Part shown: piece by piece, positions 1 to 11,367 of the stretch
Numbering within the stretch: position 1 is the stretch's first letter
Layout of the letters: every line of letters begins with the position of its first letter
Assembly: GCA_016165875.1 (NCBI GenBank)
Contig: JABBOT010000022.1
Coordinates: 6,363,217 to 6,427,216, forward strand
Direction: 5' to 3'
Length of the DNA: 64,000 bases
Origin: Acanthopleura granulata
Lineage: Eukaryota > Mollusca > Polyplacophora > Chitonida > Chitonidae
The notes under the pieces: generated by a model
What the model saw: the letters and a program-made list of their open reading frames with translations, nothing else
Databases searched by the model: none
Told to the model about the DNA's origin: nothing
Translations under genes and position numbers: made by a program

Positions 1-101
1 ACTGACACAAACACACTGACTGGAACACCAATGCACAGATGCAAATCCAAACATCCCCTTTGTAATCATGAAGCTTGCCTAAGCTGTCTTTGGTTTCTTT
101 C

Positions 102-332
102 ATTGGCGCTTTATGCCGTACTCAGGAATATTTCACTTATACGACAGCGGCCAGCATTATGGTGGGAGGAAACAAACCACCATCCGCAGGTTGCTGGCAG
201 ACCTTCCCACGTACGGCCTGACAGGAAGCCAGCTGCACCTGAAGTCAAAGCAACTGCATTGGTGGGAGGCTTCTGGGTCATTACGCTCTGCTAGCACGCT
301 AACCAACTGAGCCACGGAGGCCCATACATAAG
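102..332 (-). mobile_element. tRNA-derived SINE (RUDI/V-SINE-like), nearly full length
   Basis: Read on the minus strand, it begins with a tRNA-like head containing an A-box-type stretch (GTGGCTCAGTTGGTTAGC). A degenerate B box follows, then the central part found in five other copies here (GGAAGGTCTGCCAGCAACCT) and an end reading TATAAGTGAAATATTCCTGA. The inner part (GGGCTCTGCC in better copies) is shortened. The family assignment to the molluscan V-SINE group is from memory of its architecture; the SINE call itself is secure from the multiple copies. Confidence 0.8.
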
Positions 333-713
333 CTGCCAATAAACAATTCCGATCTGTGACATGACAGTGCAAGGAGGAGCTACATTCATGAGATCTCACA
401 CCAGTAACATTGGGCGATAGGTTCAAACAGTGGGGTCACTACACAGTGTAAGATGCTGCATGCTTCTTGGAGGACCCAAGTTCCCCATCACAACAGGCCA
501 CATTTTAATAGGCCTATCCAATAAAGCTGACATATACATGTGTACCTTCCTTTTCTGGTCATATTTTCTTCACACAAAGATGACAAAAACATAAAACATC
601 ATTCAAGCAATATTAAGACATTTCCTAGCCTTGAGCCTGTTTACATGGTTTCTCTCTCCATTTGTCATCATTTTGCATGTCTTCTGAGATGAGTTTTTAT
701 TGATGAGACTCAC

Positions 714-800
714 CTCCGAGTAGTCTAACTTCCCATCCTTGTTCTCATCCACTTCATCTATAATGGCCTTCACTTCACTCATTGTCATCTTCTCTCCTCT
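714..800 (-). CDS. EFCAB7: EFCAB7-like coding exon 4 (second EF-hand)
   Basis: The acceptor TGCTTGCAG precedes 800 and the donor GTGAGT follows 714. The exon is 87 nt, phase 0 to phase 0, 29 residues, and ends exactly on the last ligand (Glu) of the EF-hand loop DENKDGKLDYSE. The next exon is outside the window. Confidence 0.83.
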
Positions 801-3800
801 CTGCAAGCACACATGAAAAACTAAGAACAATCACAAGCACTGCAGGATTCACTGATGGGCCTAACTTTATCAGGGGTACAAATAAGACCTCACAAAAGGC
901 CAGCAGGGCCAGTTGACCTGGAAATCAACTGGCACTTCCAAAATGCTACTGGCCCTTCAAAACGAAAATAAATAACACGTGAATAAGAATTTATATGCTT
1001 CATAATTTTTCTTCGAATAGGTCTAACTAAATTCTTATACATTTGGAGACAGAAAATTAGAAGCCTACTCTTGAAGGCACACTATTACATTTCTTCTCAT
1101 GCCTTTTTTTTTAAAAGTAAAGATATGGATATGTTCATTAAATGGATTAACAATTTGAGAAAAAGACCTAGGCTATAGGCCTACTTGGTCCCCGTCAAAA
1201 AATTAGAAGAAAATATAGGGTACACAATTGTACAGGGTAGGCTAACTTGTCACCTGTAGGTCCAACTTCAGCTAATCAAAATGCTGGCATCTGCAATGGT
1301 TTTGTTTAAAAGCCATGTAGAGATATGATTTCTGCTAAGTCATGAAATTTCGCTTCAGTTGACATATCTGATCAGCTCCTTCAGGAAAACCACAATGCAG
1401 TCTTGATTGTAAACAAGTAATCAGTACATTTTTTATTCTCAGTGTGGCACTTAAACATGTCTCGGATATTATTTTATTTTTAACCATAGTGTAACAAATA
1501 AAGGGTGCTTTGTATAGTGATGAAAACTTGGCTTCAAGTGTTGCATTAACCATGTTAAGCATCTGAAAAATCATATTTTTTTCCTTCTTGATCTCAGTCA
1601 CCTGCCTGATTGTGGTGTTTAACATTAGGAGTCTGGCACATTAGGCCAGAACCTAATCTACATGTGGAGCCAGGCCCTAATCTACATGTGGAGCCAGGCC
1701 CTAATCTACATGTGGAGCCAGGCCCTAATCTACATGTAATAGCCAGACCCTAATCTACATGTGGAGCCAGGCCCTAATCTACATGTGGAGCCAGGCCATA
1801 ATCTACATGTGGAGCCAGGCCCTAATCTACATGTAATAGCCAGGCCCTAATCTACATGTAATAGCCAGACCCTAATCTACATGTGGTGGCCAGGCCCTAA
1901 TCTACATGTGAGCGCCAGGAACTAATCTACATGTAATAGCCAGACCCTAATCTACACGTGGTGGCCAGGCCATAATCTACATGTGAGCGCCAGGCCCTAA
2001 TCTACATGTGGAGCCAGGTCCTAATCTACATGTGGAGCCAGACCCTAATCTACATGTAATAGCCAGACCCTAATCTACACGTGGTGGCCAGGCCCTAATC
2101 TACATGTGGGGGCCAGGCCCTAATATACATGTTGGGGCCGGGCCCTAATCTACATGTGGGGGCCAGGTCCTGATCTACATGTGGGGGCCAGGCCCTAATC
2201 TATATGTGGGGGGCAAGTCCTAATCTACCGTTATGGGCCAGGCCCTACTCAACATGTGGGGGCCAGGTGTTAATCTACATATTGCAGCCGGGGCCTAATC
2301 TACATATGGGGGCCAGGCCCAAATCTACCTGTGGCAGCCAGGCTCTAATTTACATATGGGGGCTGTGCCCTAATCTACCTGAGGGGACCAGGCCCAAATC
2401 TACATATGGGGGCAAGGCTCTAATGTACACGTGGAGGACAAGAATCTAATCTACATGTGGGGGGCACACCCTAATCTACCTGTGGGGGCCAGGCCCAAAT
2501 CTACATGTGGGGGCAAGGCTCTAACGTACACGTGGAGGACATGAATCCAATCTACATGTGGAGGCCATGCCCTAATCTACATGTGGGGGCCAGGCCCTAA
2601 TCTGCATGTGGGGCCAGCCCCCAGCCTACATGTGGGGGCCAGGACCTAATCTACATGTCGGGGCCAGGCCCTAATTTTCATCTCAGGGATAGGCCTTAAT
2701 CTACAGTGTACATATGGGGGCCATGCTCCAATCAACATGTGGGGGCCAGGCCCTAATCTACATGTGGGGGCCAGGCCCTAATCTTCATCTCAGGGATAGG
2801 CCTTAATCTACAGTGTACATATAGGGGCCATGCTCTAATCTACATGTGGGGGCCAGGCCCTAATCTACATGTGGGGGCCAGGCCCTAATCTTCATCTCAG
2901 GGATAGGCCTTAATCTACAGTGTACATATGGGGGCCATGCTCTAATCTACATGTGGGGGCCATGCTCTAATCTACATGTGGGGGCCAGGCCCTAATCTAC
3001 ATGTGGGGGCCAGGCCCTAATCTTCATCTCAGGGATAGGCCTTAATCTACAGTGTACATATGGGGGCCATGCTCTAATCTACATGTGGGGGCCAGGACCT
3101 AATCTGCATGTGCGGCCAGCCCCCAGCCTACATGTGGGGGCCAGGACCTAATCTGCATGTGCGGCCAGCCCACAGCCTACATGTGGGGGCCAGGACCTAA
3201 TCTGCATGTGCGGCCAGCCCCCTCCAGCCTACATGTGGCGGCCAGGACCTAATCTACATGTGCAGCCAGCCCCCAGCTTACATGTCGGGGCCAGCCCCTA
3301 ATCCAATGTCTGAACTTTCAGTTCAACTTTGCAGGTATTGTACCCTGAACTAAAGTCGATTACACCATGGTACCATGGACTAACTCACCGTGGTCATCAT
3401 ATCGTAGAGTTCTTCTCGTGAGATGTACCCATCTCCATTGGTGTCAATCTTTCTGAATGCTTTCATCAAATCATCTGTTGAAGTACACGGCTCTTTCTTA
3501 CAGATTTCCACAAAATCCTCAAAACTTAGGCTCTCTGTAGAACAATACCAGAATTTCACAACTTAGTCAATGCTGGGTACAAATTTATCTCTCTATTTCT
3601 TTGATTGGTGTTAAAGCCAAGCTCAAGGATGGTGGCCATGCGTGGGTAGAGGAGACCAGAAAGCCCCGAGTAAACCACTGGCATTTGCCAGGTTCCTGAC
3701 AAACCTCCTGACTTGAAGGCGCAGTGTAAGCAGTAAAAGCTTCACTAAAACATGCCACTTCTGCTTAAGCAGCAAGAGCTTGACTCAAACATGCAACTTT

Positions 3801-6738
3801 ACTGGACAAGGGCCTGATAATCACAGCAGGCAGTGTTTTAAACAGCAGAGCCAATGTGAACCCTGATATAAGATGATGTATAATGTAGCCATAGTGCATG
3901 TGAAAGACTGTTATATTCTTGCTGTTACATGCATATTTTTGCAATAAGCAAGACGCAGCTAGCCAACAGTACACGTGTTCATTCGACAGGAATTTCTTGG
4001 AGAATTAGCACAGAATTTACTTTTACTAAGCAGGTTTCAAGTTGCCAAGTTACTACAAGACAGCCACTTTGCCAAATGACGCCGCCTTTTCATGGCAAGG
4101 CAGGGTTATTCACCTATCCTTTAACATGGCAGTTTATGTGTTCAGAAGAATCTATGGTCAGAATTTCCTTTCTGTTGACCCAAATGTTATCCAGCATCAC
4201 TATTGTATATACCAGGCCCTGTTAAATTGTGCAGATTGACCCAAAATTCAAGGCGTACCTAATTAAATTCTAACATTTTCTAAGTTTATATTATAATCTT
4301 CAGAATCGCACTGCGTGTACATGTACACTCTTACTGCTCTCAAGTGCCTGTTGTTCCTTTGCTTGTGGGATGGCACTGAAATGCTAGAAAACCTACAGAA
4401 GGGAGCTAATGGTAGCCCACAGAAAATGGGAATGGAATGACAGAAGTCAGTGAGTGTTTGGGGTTTAACATCGTACTTAACAATGTTTCAGTCATGTGAC
4501 AACGAGGGGTCCTTCTGTTAAGTGCATATAGTGTATCTTCTTATGACGGCAATCCATGCATGCAAAGTGCTGCCGCCACAGGAACATCTTGCTGAAGACA
4601 CTAGACACCCTACCCAGTCACATTATACTGACACCGGGTCAACTAGCCCTGTGTCCTTGCCTGAACTTCTCCATGCTAAGCGCCAAGCAAGGCAGCAACA
4701 AGTACCATTTTTAAAGTCTTTGGTATGAGCCGACAAAGCTTGAACCTGGATCTTCCAACTTTGAGACACTCTACCCACTGGACCACCGACCACCACTGAC
4801 AGAAGTAAGATAATGGCATGGCACTGATAATGGTAATGGACAGTTAGAGGCCTGACAGAGGTGAGATAATGGCATAGCACCGATAATGGTGGTGGACTGC
4901 TACAAGAGGTGAGATAATAGCATGGCACAGAGAATGCTGGAGGCCTGATAGAGGTGAGATAATGGCATGGCAGGGAGAATGGTAGTGGACTGCTACAAGA
5001 GGTGAGATAATAGCATGGCACAGAGAATGCTGGAGGCCTGATAGAGGTGAGATAATGGCATGGCAGGGAGAATGGTAGTGGACTGCTACAAGAGGTGAGA
5101 TAATGGAATGGCACAAAAAATAGTAGTGGATTGTTAGAAAATATGATACAGGTGAGACAGTACCATGGCACAGAGAATGGTAGTGGACTGTGAGAAGAGG
5201 TGAGATAATGGCATGGCTCAGATAATGGTACTGGACTGCTAGAAGGCTGGGAGCAGTGAGATAATGGCATGGCAGACAGAATGGCCGTGGACTGCTACAA
5301 GATGTGAGGTAATGTCATGGCACAGAGAATGGTAGTGGACTGTTAGAAGCCTGATAGAGGTGAGATAATGTCATGGCACAGAGAACAGTAGTGGACTGCT
5401 AGAAGAGGTGTGATAATGGCATCGCACAGCTAATGGTTGTGAACTGCTAGGAGCCTGATATACATGACATAATGACATAGCACAGAGAATGGTAGTGGAC
5501 TGCTACAAGAGGTGAGATAATGGCATGGCACAGAGAATGGTAGTGGACTGCTACAAGAGGTGAGATAATGGCATGGCACAGAGAATGGTAGTGGACTGCT
5601 ACAAGAGGTGAGATAATGGCATGGCACAGAGAATGGTAGTGGACTGCTACAAGAGGTGAGATAATGGCATGGCACAGAAAATAGTAGTGGACTGCTACAA
5701 GAGGTGAGATAATGGCATGGCACAGAGAATGGTAGTGGACTGCTACAAGAGGTGAGATAATGGCATCGCACAGAGAATGGTAGTGGACTGCTACAAGAGG
5801 TGAGATAATGGCATGGCACAGAGAATGGTAGTGGACTGCTACAAGAGGTGAGATAATGGCATGGCACAGAGAATGGTAGTGGACTGCTAGAAGGCCGATA
5901 GAGGTGAGACAAACACACCATCAGCAGATATAACCTCCCCACTCTTACCTGTAGAGCTGCTCCAGTACTTTCTCAGCATCTTCTCTGTTGGGTTTCTCCC
6001 TGCCTGCTGTAACACTGATCAAAACAGGACATGTACTCTCCCAAAACAAGAAAGGCACAGGCAGTGATGTTGTTGACACAATGACCTGCCTGTTACCTCA
6101 TGTTACCTCTGCATGACATTCCAGGCATCTGCTTATTTCATGATCACTGACATTGTGACTAATTTGTGTAACGTGGCTGAAATGACAGCAGATTAAATTA
6201 ATAATCTACCCTTGAACAAAATAAAATGTTTAAGTGCAAATTCAACCTATACTCTAGCTCTTTGGAACCCTAATCTTCTGAAGGAGTCTAGTCCAGCTGC
6301 CATTTTTAGCCTGCCATATTTGGCATTTTAGGTTAGACACATAGCATCAATGTCATTTCCACTCGATGATCATGTGCACACCTCAAAGATGGCTGAGTGC
6401 TTAATACATAATTTGCCAAACTAATCATATGCATATTTCGTATGATTCCAGTCTCTTTTTCAATACCAAATTGTTTAATCAATAGCATGTATCTATTGAA
6501 TCAGTGGGTCTCCTGGTTAGCAATTAGGGTTAGGGCATTTACACAAGTTGTTCCTTGACATATTGTGAGTGCATCACAAGGATTGATGTGTACCTTCTTC
6601 TAGCTCCTCCTTAGACTCTATCTCATCCTCCAAATCATCATATATAACCAGGAAGGCTGCCTTACAATCCTGCAGAGTGTCAGCATCTGATGATAAACTC
6701 CTTGCTGAGGCCACGGAACGACTTGATCTCCTGGACAT
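714..6738 (-). CDS. EFCAB7: EFCAB7-like EF-hand protein, N-terminal four coding exons (partial)
   Basis: Four exons join in frame to 143 residues: 6738-6594, 6003-5949, 3530-3389 and 800-714, each with GT-AG junctions. The phases fit (1, 0 remaining after exon 3, 0 after exon 4). The ATG lies three bases after an acceptor, so an untranslated exon precedes it. Residues 1-24 are Ser/Arg-rich, 25-48 an acidic helix. Two EF-hand loops are complete: DTNGDGYISREE (96-107) and DENKDGKLDYSE (132-143), with ligands at positions 1, 3, 5, 9 and 12. The segment RGEKMT between them and the CKAAF, LSFEDF and EICKKE stretches match my recollection of the vertebrate EFCAB7 N-terminus. In vertebrates that protein works with IQCE to hold the EVC-EVC2 complex at the ciliary base in Hedgehog signalling. 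The remaining exons lie left of the window. A calmodulin-like EF-hand paralogue is the alternative. Confidence 0.82.
801..1621. other. intron 3 part without recognisable feature
   Basis: This is AT-rich intron sequence between exon 4 of the EFCAB7-like gene and the minisatellite. Open frames here are short, with no recognisable domain. Confidence 0.5.
1622..3305. repeat. 24-26-bp minisatellite in EFCAB7-like intron 3
   Basis: The unit is close to CCAGGCCCTAATCTACATGT plus GGAG or GGGGG, so 24-26 bp, in roughly 65 imperfect copies. The left part uses a GGAG spacer with AATAG variants; the right part uses GGGGG. From about 2670 a higher-order unit with CATCTCAGGGATAGGCC recurs four times. The array ends about 85 bp from the donor of exon 3. 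It has no coding support: open frames are short and frame-shifted by the variable unit length. Confidence 0.95.
3389..3530 (-). CDS. EFCAB7: EFCAB7-like coding exon 3 (first EF-hand)
   Basis: There are three possible AG acceptors in the run CTACAGAGAG. Only the last one, with the exon starting at 3530, keeps the frame open with exon 2; the two earlier ones give stops. The donor is ACG|GTGAGT at 3388. The exon gives SLSFEDFVEICKKE, then the loop DTNGDGYISREE. Confidence 0.83.
3531..4794. other. intron 2 proximal part, no recognised feature
   Basis: This intron sequence lies between exon 3 and the 48-bp array. I found no RNA gene, transposon end or conserved exon. The small open frames on both strands have no domain. 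Confidence 0.45.
4795..5908. repeat. 48-bp minisatellite in EFCAB7-like intron 2
   Basis: The unit is 48 bp, starting GAGATAATGGCATGGCACAG and continuing AGAATGGTAGTGGACTGC. There are over 20 copies; those at 5490-5890 are nearly identical and those at 4795-5400 are more diverged. Because 48 is a multiple of three, long false open frames on the minus strand repeat a 16-residue unit. The array stops about 40 bp from the donor of exon 2 (5948). Confidence 0.95.
5949..6003 (-). CDS. EFCAB7: EFCAB7-like coding exon 2
   Basis: This is a 55-nt exon with acceptor TTACAGCAG and donor TACAG|GTAAGA. Using the second AG (exon start 6003) joins the single base left by exon 1 to give Gly, then REKPNREDAEKVLEQLY. 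The phase at both ends fits its neighbours. Confidence 0.8.
6594..6738 (-). CDS. EFCAB7: EFCAB7-like first coding exon
   Basis: The ATG is at 6738, preceded by acceptor TTTGCTAG three bases upstream. 48 codons plus one base end at donor GAAG|GTACAC. The product starts MSRRSSRSVASARSLSS, then acidic DDLEDEIESKEELEE. The start is chosen because it is the only ATG in the exon upstream of the conserved CKAAF segment. Confidence 0.8.
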
Positions 6739-6741
6739 TTT

Positions 6742-9700
6742 CTAGCAAACAAAACAAATGTGGATCCCGAGACTTTGGACAGGACTTAGACAAGTACAGG
6801 TATAACTGTCATCATGTTACATGTATGATATATGTAAATTTAGCAATACATTACATAATATGATCCATGCCCATAGATGACGTGCGTGAAGCATGCCGCT
6901 TTGAATCCTTGGGTAGTGCTGGGAACATACAGATCTGTACAAGCAATAGCATCATTGTATGTAATCAGAGGACTGCAAGCTGATTTGAAACCACACTACC
7001 TATCCTGTTTAAGTTCCTATCTGTGAAGGTTTAGATAAATATTCCGTGGTTAAAAATGGCTGTTTAAAGTAAAGACCCAGACCCAAATGTGTAGTACAGC
7101 GACATGGATTAGTGTGAACTACCTTGACAGGTCTTGCAAAGTATTTTCTTAGCAGCAGCTCTTTGGGCGCCCATTTCTCAATCCTTTTTTATTGTGTTGT
7201 TTTTGGTTTTCCCAAGCTTTTTTGGATTGTTCGAAGTGTCTCTTTTTCCGTTATGTATGTGGTTGTATAACTACATCATTACATGAAAAGAATAATAATT
7301 ACCGCAGAAACTGAAATGCTATTGGAATTATATTAGGTCAAATATTTGTCACCTGTCCCAGAATAACATTTCAATGGTCTGTTGTATATAAGAAAGTTCA
7401 CACACACCAAAGCCAAATGCAGGTATATTCTGGCTAGTTTTTGGAACCAACATCAAGTTTGGGGAGATTTATCAGCTTAAGTCAAAACATGAAAATATGC
7501 AGCAAGCGTTCTTTAGAGGTAGTTACAATGTATAGAATGCAGACCAAGTAGAAAACAGTGTGTTTGATGTATTTGTTAATATACCGCTGACCTTGTAACA
7601 ACAAGAATGGATCATAAAATAAAATACCACAGGGAATCTGATAGAAATTCCCCCCTAAAAACTAAAACAAAATTATTCAGGTAATGTTTTCGTCTGCAGA
7701 AAAACCTTAAGTGTATGCTATTTATCTGGTTTAGCTCAGCTGAATGACATGATCAAGTGAATGGCATAAGAAACAGCTTTAAAGCGTTCCTACACCTCTT
7801 CGCTTGTCATTTCATGAAAAGCTTTCAGTCAGTGTCAGCACGGTAATCCTGGTGCATGACAATGATCTCTGGAAACCTGAACACACTCAGCTACTTTTTC
7901 CATTGATCTTATTATAAAATTCACAACAGGTGTACATTATGTTCACAAAAGCCTAAGTTTTGTGACCAGCTGCAACAGCCAAATTATGACTTACTCATGT
8001 GACAAAAAAAAGTACAACATGATACGACAAGATTTACAAGTCACCTACAGTACAATGCAGAGATGACTTGACATCTAGCACATCGGAAACAAAAACAATG
8101 ACGCAACCAAAATGCAGCACGCCTGTCCCTGCTTAGTTTTGTGCCAGTGTGCATCAGCGGTGAAACATTTGTGGAGTTAAAAAATCTAAGATGCATCACA
8201 TTAAGTTAAGACAAGTCCGAAGAAAACAAGGCCTCCTGGAAGGCTCCGGGACTTTAAACCTAGTTGCGATTTGTGAGCGGTCGTAAGCAACTGAACATGT
8301 TAGTCCCTGCATGTGCTGTACCCTGCACTGTATGCTAGAGCCTGTTTTAGATAGCCCACCAAAACAGTAACACACAGGTGATTGTCTCTTAGACGGACCT
8401 GGCACTGCCAGCCAGTGTATGTTAACCCCGAAAAATGGTGACAAAGGCAGCAATATGCATGAACACGAATTAAACACTCCCAGTGTGTGACAGGGAATGC
8501 AACGAATCAAAGCAAGAAAACAAATGAGAATTACTGCTGCAGGTGATTTTGTTCAGCGAGTCACTTAATTATGATGACAGACAGTAGCGTAAAGTGATGT
8601 TTGGCTTGTTTTTCCCCATCAACACGTTTCAAAAGATAAAAACACACAGCGTCCGGTTTATTTTTGACCAAGTCCAAATGGAGCACAGAGTGATTGTGCT
8701 AATATTATTAGTGCGTCTGTCAACATCTTTACAAAAACATACACCGAAAAATAATCGCGTTTCAGTGGCGATTTCAGTGACAAAATTGTCATCTTAACTC
8801 TGACCTGTACTGTACGTACATGAATCGGTACTCATGTCACATTCAGGATATTTCCAACCAGCAGCTTCATGCAAGACATGTAATTAATTATGCAGCTTTC
8901 TAATTAAGAAACAAGAATAATATGAGCACGGAAGTGTATTTGTGTGTTGCGGGGGGGGGGGAGTAATGTACTTGTCAGGGTGGTGAAAAATAGCTGTTAC
9001 GGACTTCATGCAGACTGCATAATGAAAACATTGGGATGAAGGCAATGAAACACAAATGTGCACTTCAACACTCACACTCAATACAGCTGTTTAGTAGTGA
9101 GCTTTAGGAATCAAATAATTTGCTTGAACCAGTGATAATGCAGAAAACACCTTTATTCTGTACATTTGGTATTTACAAATTTCATCTTAACACCACATCA
9201 TATGCATGAAACATAAGCGTCTTGTTTACTTTTCTATTGGAGAAGCAGATACGTGGCATTTACGTACATACAACAATGCCATGGTCAGGCACAACTCTAA
9301 CACCATAATGGTTAAACGCTTGTCTGCGCACTGGCCCATACCCATCTTCTCTTACTGTCTCCTGTCACTTCTTCCACTTAAAAAGCATGCACTGCAAACA
9401 TTCCATGCGTCTATGTAGAGGGTGTGGCATGACTCGAATGAATCACTGCATTTCAATTCATTGAGCTTGCCCGCCATTACACATGACTGCTTTACTAATC
9501 AAAACATTTGGTGGCAAGGCCACGTCAGAAATGTCACCCCATGCAACTTATACATGTATCTCAAGATCACCTGTTCGTTTTTTTTCTTATGTGATAAATT
9601 TGCCATGAATCAGCATGTAATAATTTCACCCAAAATGGCCTAAAATTTCGTTCAGGATTGAGTTGGTTAGTTTTCATGATTCTGAGAGATTTATTGACTT

Positions 9701-10776
9701 TTATAAAGGTGTGACAGGTTTGTTGGTAAGGTGAGATGATAACCTGCTGGATAAATGTTTCAGCACCAAAATCAATATTTCCCTGGCCTTTAGAGATGCC
9801 CGTCTTTGGATGAAATCTTAGGTCATTTACAGTAACTGATGCCTTCGACAAAAATCCTTTGACAAAATCAAATAAGTGTAAGTTTGAAGTGACCTTCCGT
9901 CCTAATGTTGTGGTGAGTAATCAAGGTCTTGTGTAATGGTGGGCAAGCTCAGTGACATGGAATGGAGAGGCAGGGATTCATTTGGGGCCTGTAGCACCTT
10001 CTGCATAGATGCCATGGCTGTGCAATGTTAGCAGTGCGTACTTTTTTCACTCAAAGAAGCGATAGGAGATAGTAAGAAGCTAAGGGAGAAGCGGGCAGGG
10101 GCCAGTTTGGCGGCAAGCAAACTGTTGACGTGCTTAAATTACACCTAACCATCGTGTGGTAGTGTGTATGTAAATGCCATGTAAAAACACGCAACAATAA
10201 TGAGGTCAGCACTGAGACCTCCCTTGCGTGATTCTGCAGTAAATGTGATAATGCTGGTAACAGGAACTTTTCCACAGCTAACCTTTCTTCAATGTACTGA
10301 AATTGTAAAACAAATGAACAAATGAACAGTTTAATTTATAGAGGCAAAACAACAACAACCACCAAACAAATATAATAATCGTAGACGTGATAAATAAATA
10401 TCGCAAATTTAAAAAAAAAAAACAGAGAAAACATCAAAGAAAAATACATACAACAGGATAAATAAAAATTAAACACTTCAAGCAGAGACATATATATATA
10501 TGTTCTCTTAAACTTGAATACAATCGTCCGATTTAAAGTCAGTAAACAACGTAAGTGCACCAAAATGAACACTTCAAACATCGAAAACTGAACCCTCTCT
10601 CGTTCCTACCGCATCGTGTTGAAACTTGCTCTGATCGGGTTGACAATATTGGTTCCGTTAATCTACCCGACCACTGACACATATTGAATCAATTTGTCCT
10701 TTACATTATTGAGTGCAGATGTAAAAGAAAGAATAAACAAACGTTGGATTGATTCTTACAAACCAAGAAATCATAC
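6742..10776. other. EFCAB7-like intron 1
   Basis: This 4-kb intron carries a G run at 8950-8959 and the diverged inverted repeat at 9240-10195. Otherwise I see no exon, RNA gene or known transposon. It is inferred from the acceptor next to the ATG and the donor candidate at 10776. Confidence 0.45.
9240..10195. repeat. large diverged inverted repeat in intron 1
   Basis: The arm at about 9240-9505 matches the reverse complement of about 9910-10195, with a loop of about 400 bp. Matching landmarks are GTGGCATTTACGTACATACA against ATGGCATTTACATACACACT, CACTGGCCCATACCC against AACTGGCCCCTGCCC, and TTGAGCTTGCCCGCCATTAC against CTGAGCTTGCCCACCATTAC. No coding frame explains the arms. It could be an old foldback element or a duplicated and inverted segment. 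Confidence 0.7.
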
Positions 10777-10850
10777 CTTTCATCTGTGCGTGTTGTCAAC
10801 CAATGTAAACTTTGTCAGCCATCTTGTTTCTATACGCTTAAAGGGCTAAC
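10777..10850 (-). promoter_or_regulatory. candidate untranslated first exon and core promoter of the EFCAB7-like gene
   Basis: On the minus strand a donor-like AAAG|GTATGA at 10776 follows a short exon. Its start contains CAAGATGGCTGAC, resembling the YY1-type motif often found just downstream of animal start sites. The ATG at 10822 opens a 9-codon frame (MADKVYIG, stop at 10796), so it would be an upstream ORF in a strong context. The spliced structure is inferred from the acceptor adjacent to the main ATG; the start site is not visible. Confidence 0.4.
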
Positions 10851-10859
10851 CTCGTTGTG

Positions 10860-11360
10860 CAGGTGCTCCAAAGGAGGGGCGCTTTTTTGATCAAATACTC
10901 CATGGCTACTATTACGCTAGGCCTGCCTACACTGCCTATTTATATTACTTAACTTTTATTATTATTTTTTTTTGCACAAATATATCACCATGTTTCATAA
11001 TCTAATGAATTTATCTAATCATTTTAAACAAGATAATATACCTGGATACAATATGATGTGGCCCACCTTATGGTAAAAGTAGGCTACAGTTCGGACTGAC
11101 ATTTGTAGCCTACTCGTGTAGGCCCTTTGTACACATATAAGCCTAGTCCTGAGCAGTTTTGGAATTTACTCTGCAAAAGTTATAATAAGTCCAGTTCTTT
11201 CATGCATTTGTAAAATAAACGCTTTTTTGTACCTTAAGTCTAATTCTATTAGACGTAAAGGGCCTACCTGCAGTGATGAAACCTGATGTACCGTACAATG
11301 CGGTTGGACTACATGCAAATACAGATTAATTTTTAATCTGTTTATAATTAATAAACATCA
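10860..11360. other. AT-rich intergenic stretch
   Basis: AT-rich, no recognised gene, between the EFCAB7-like 5' end and the pogo-like remnant. Its right part may belong to that element's decayed transposase. Confidence 0.4.
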
Positions 11361-11367
11361 GTTAAAA

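Noticed and set aside
1622..3305. CRISPR array
   Set aside because: Units are contiguous tandem copies with no unique spacers, in a eukaryotic intron.
4623..5942. Long minus-strand frames repeating a 16-residue unit
   Set aside because: They follow from the 48-bp minisatellite (48 is a multiple of three), lie in an intron of a gene on the same strand and lack non-repeat coding sequence.
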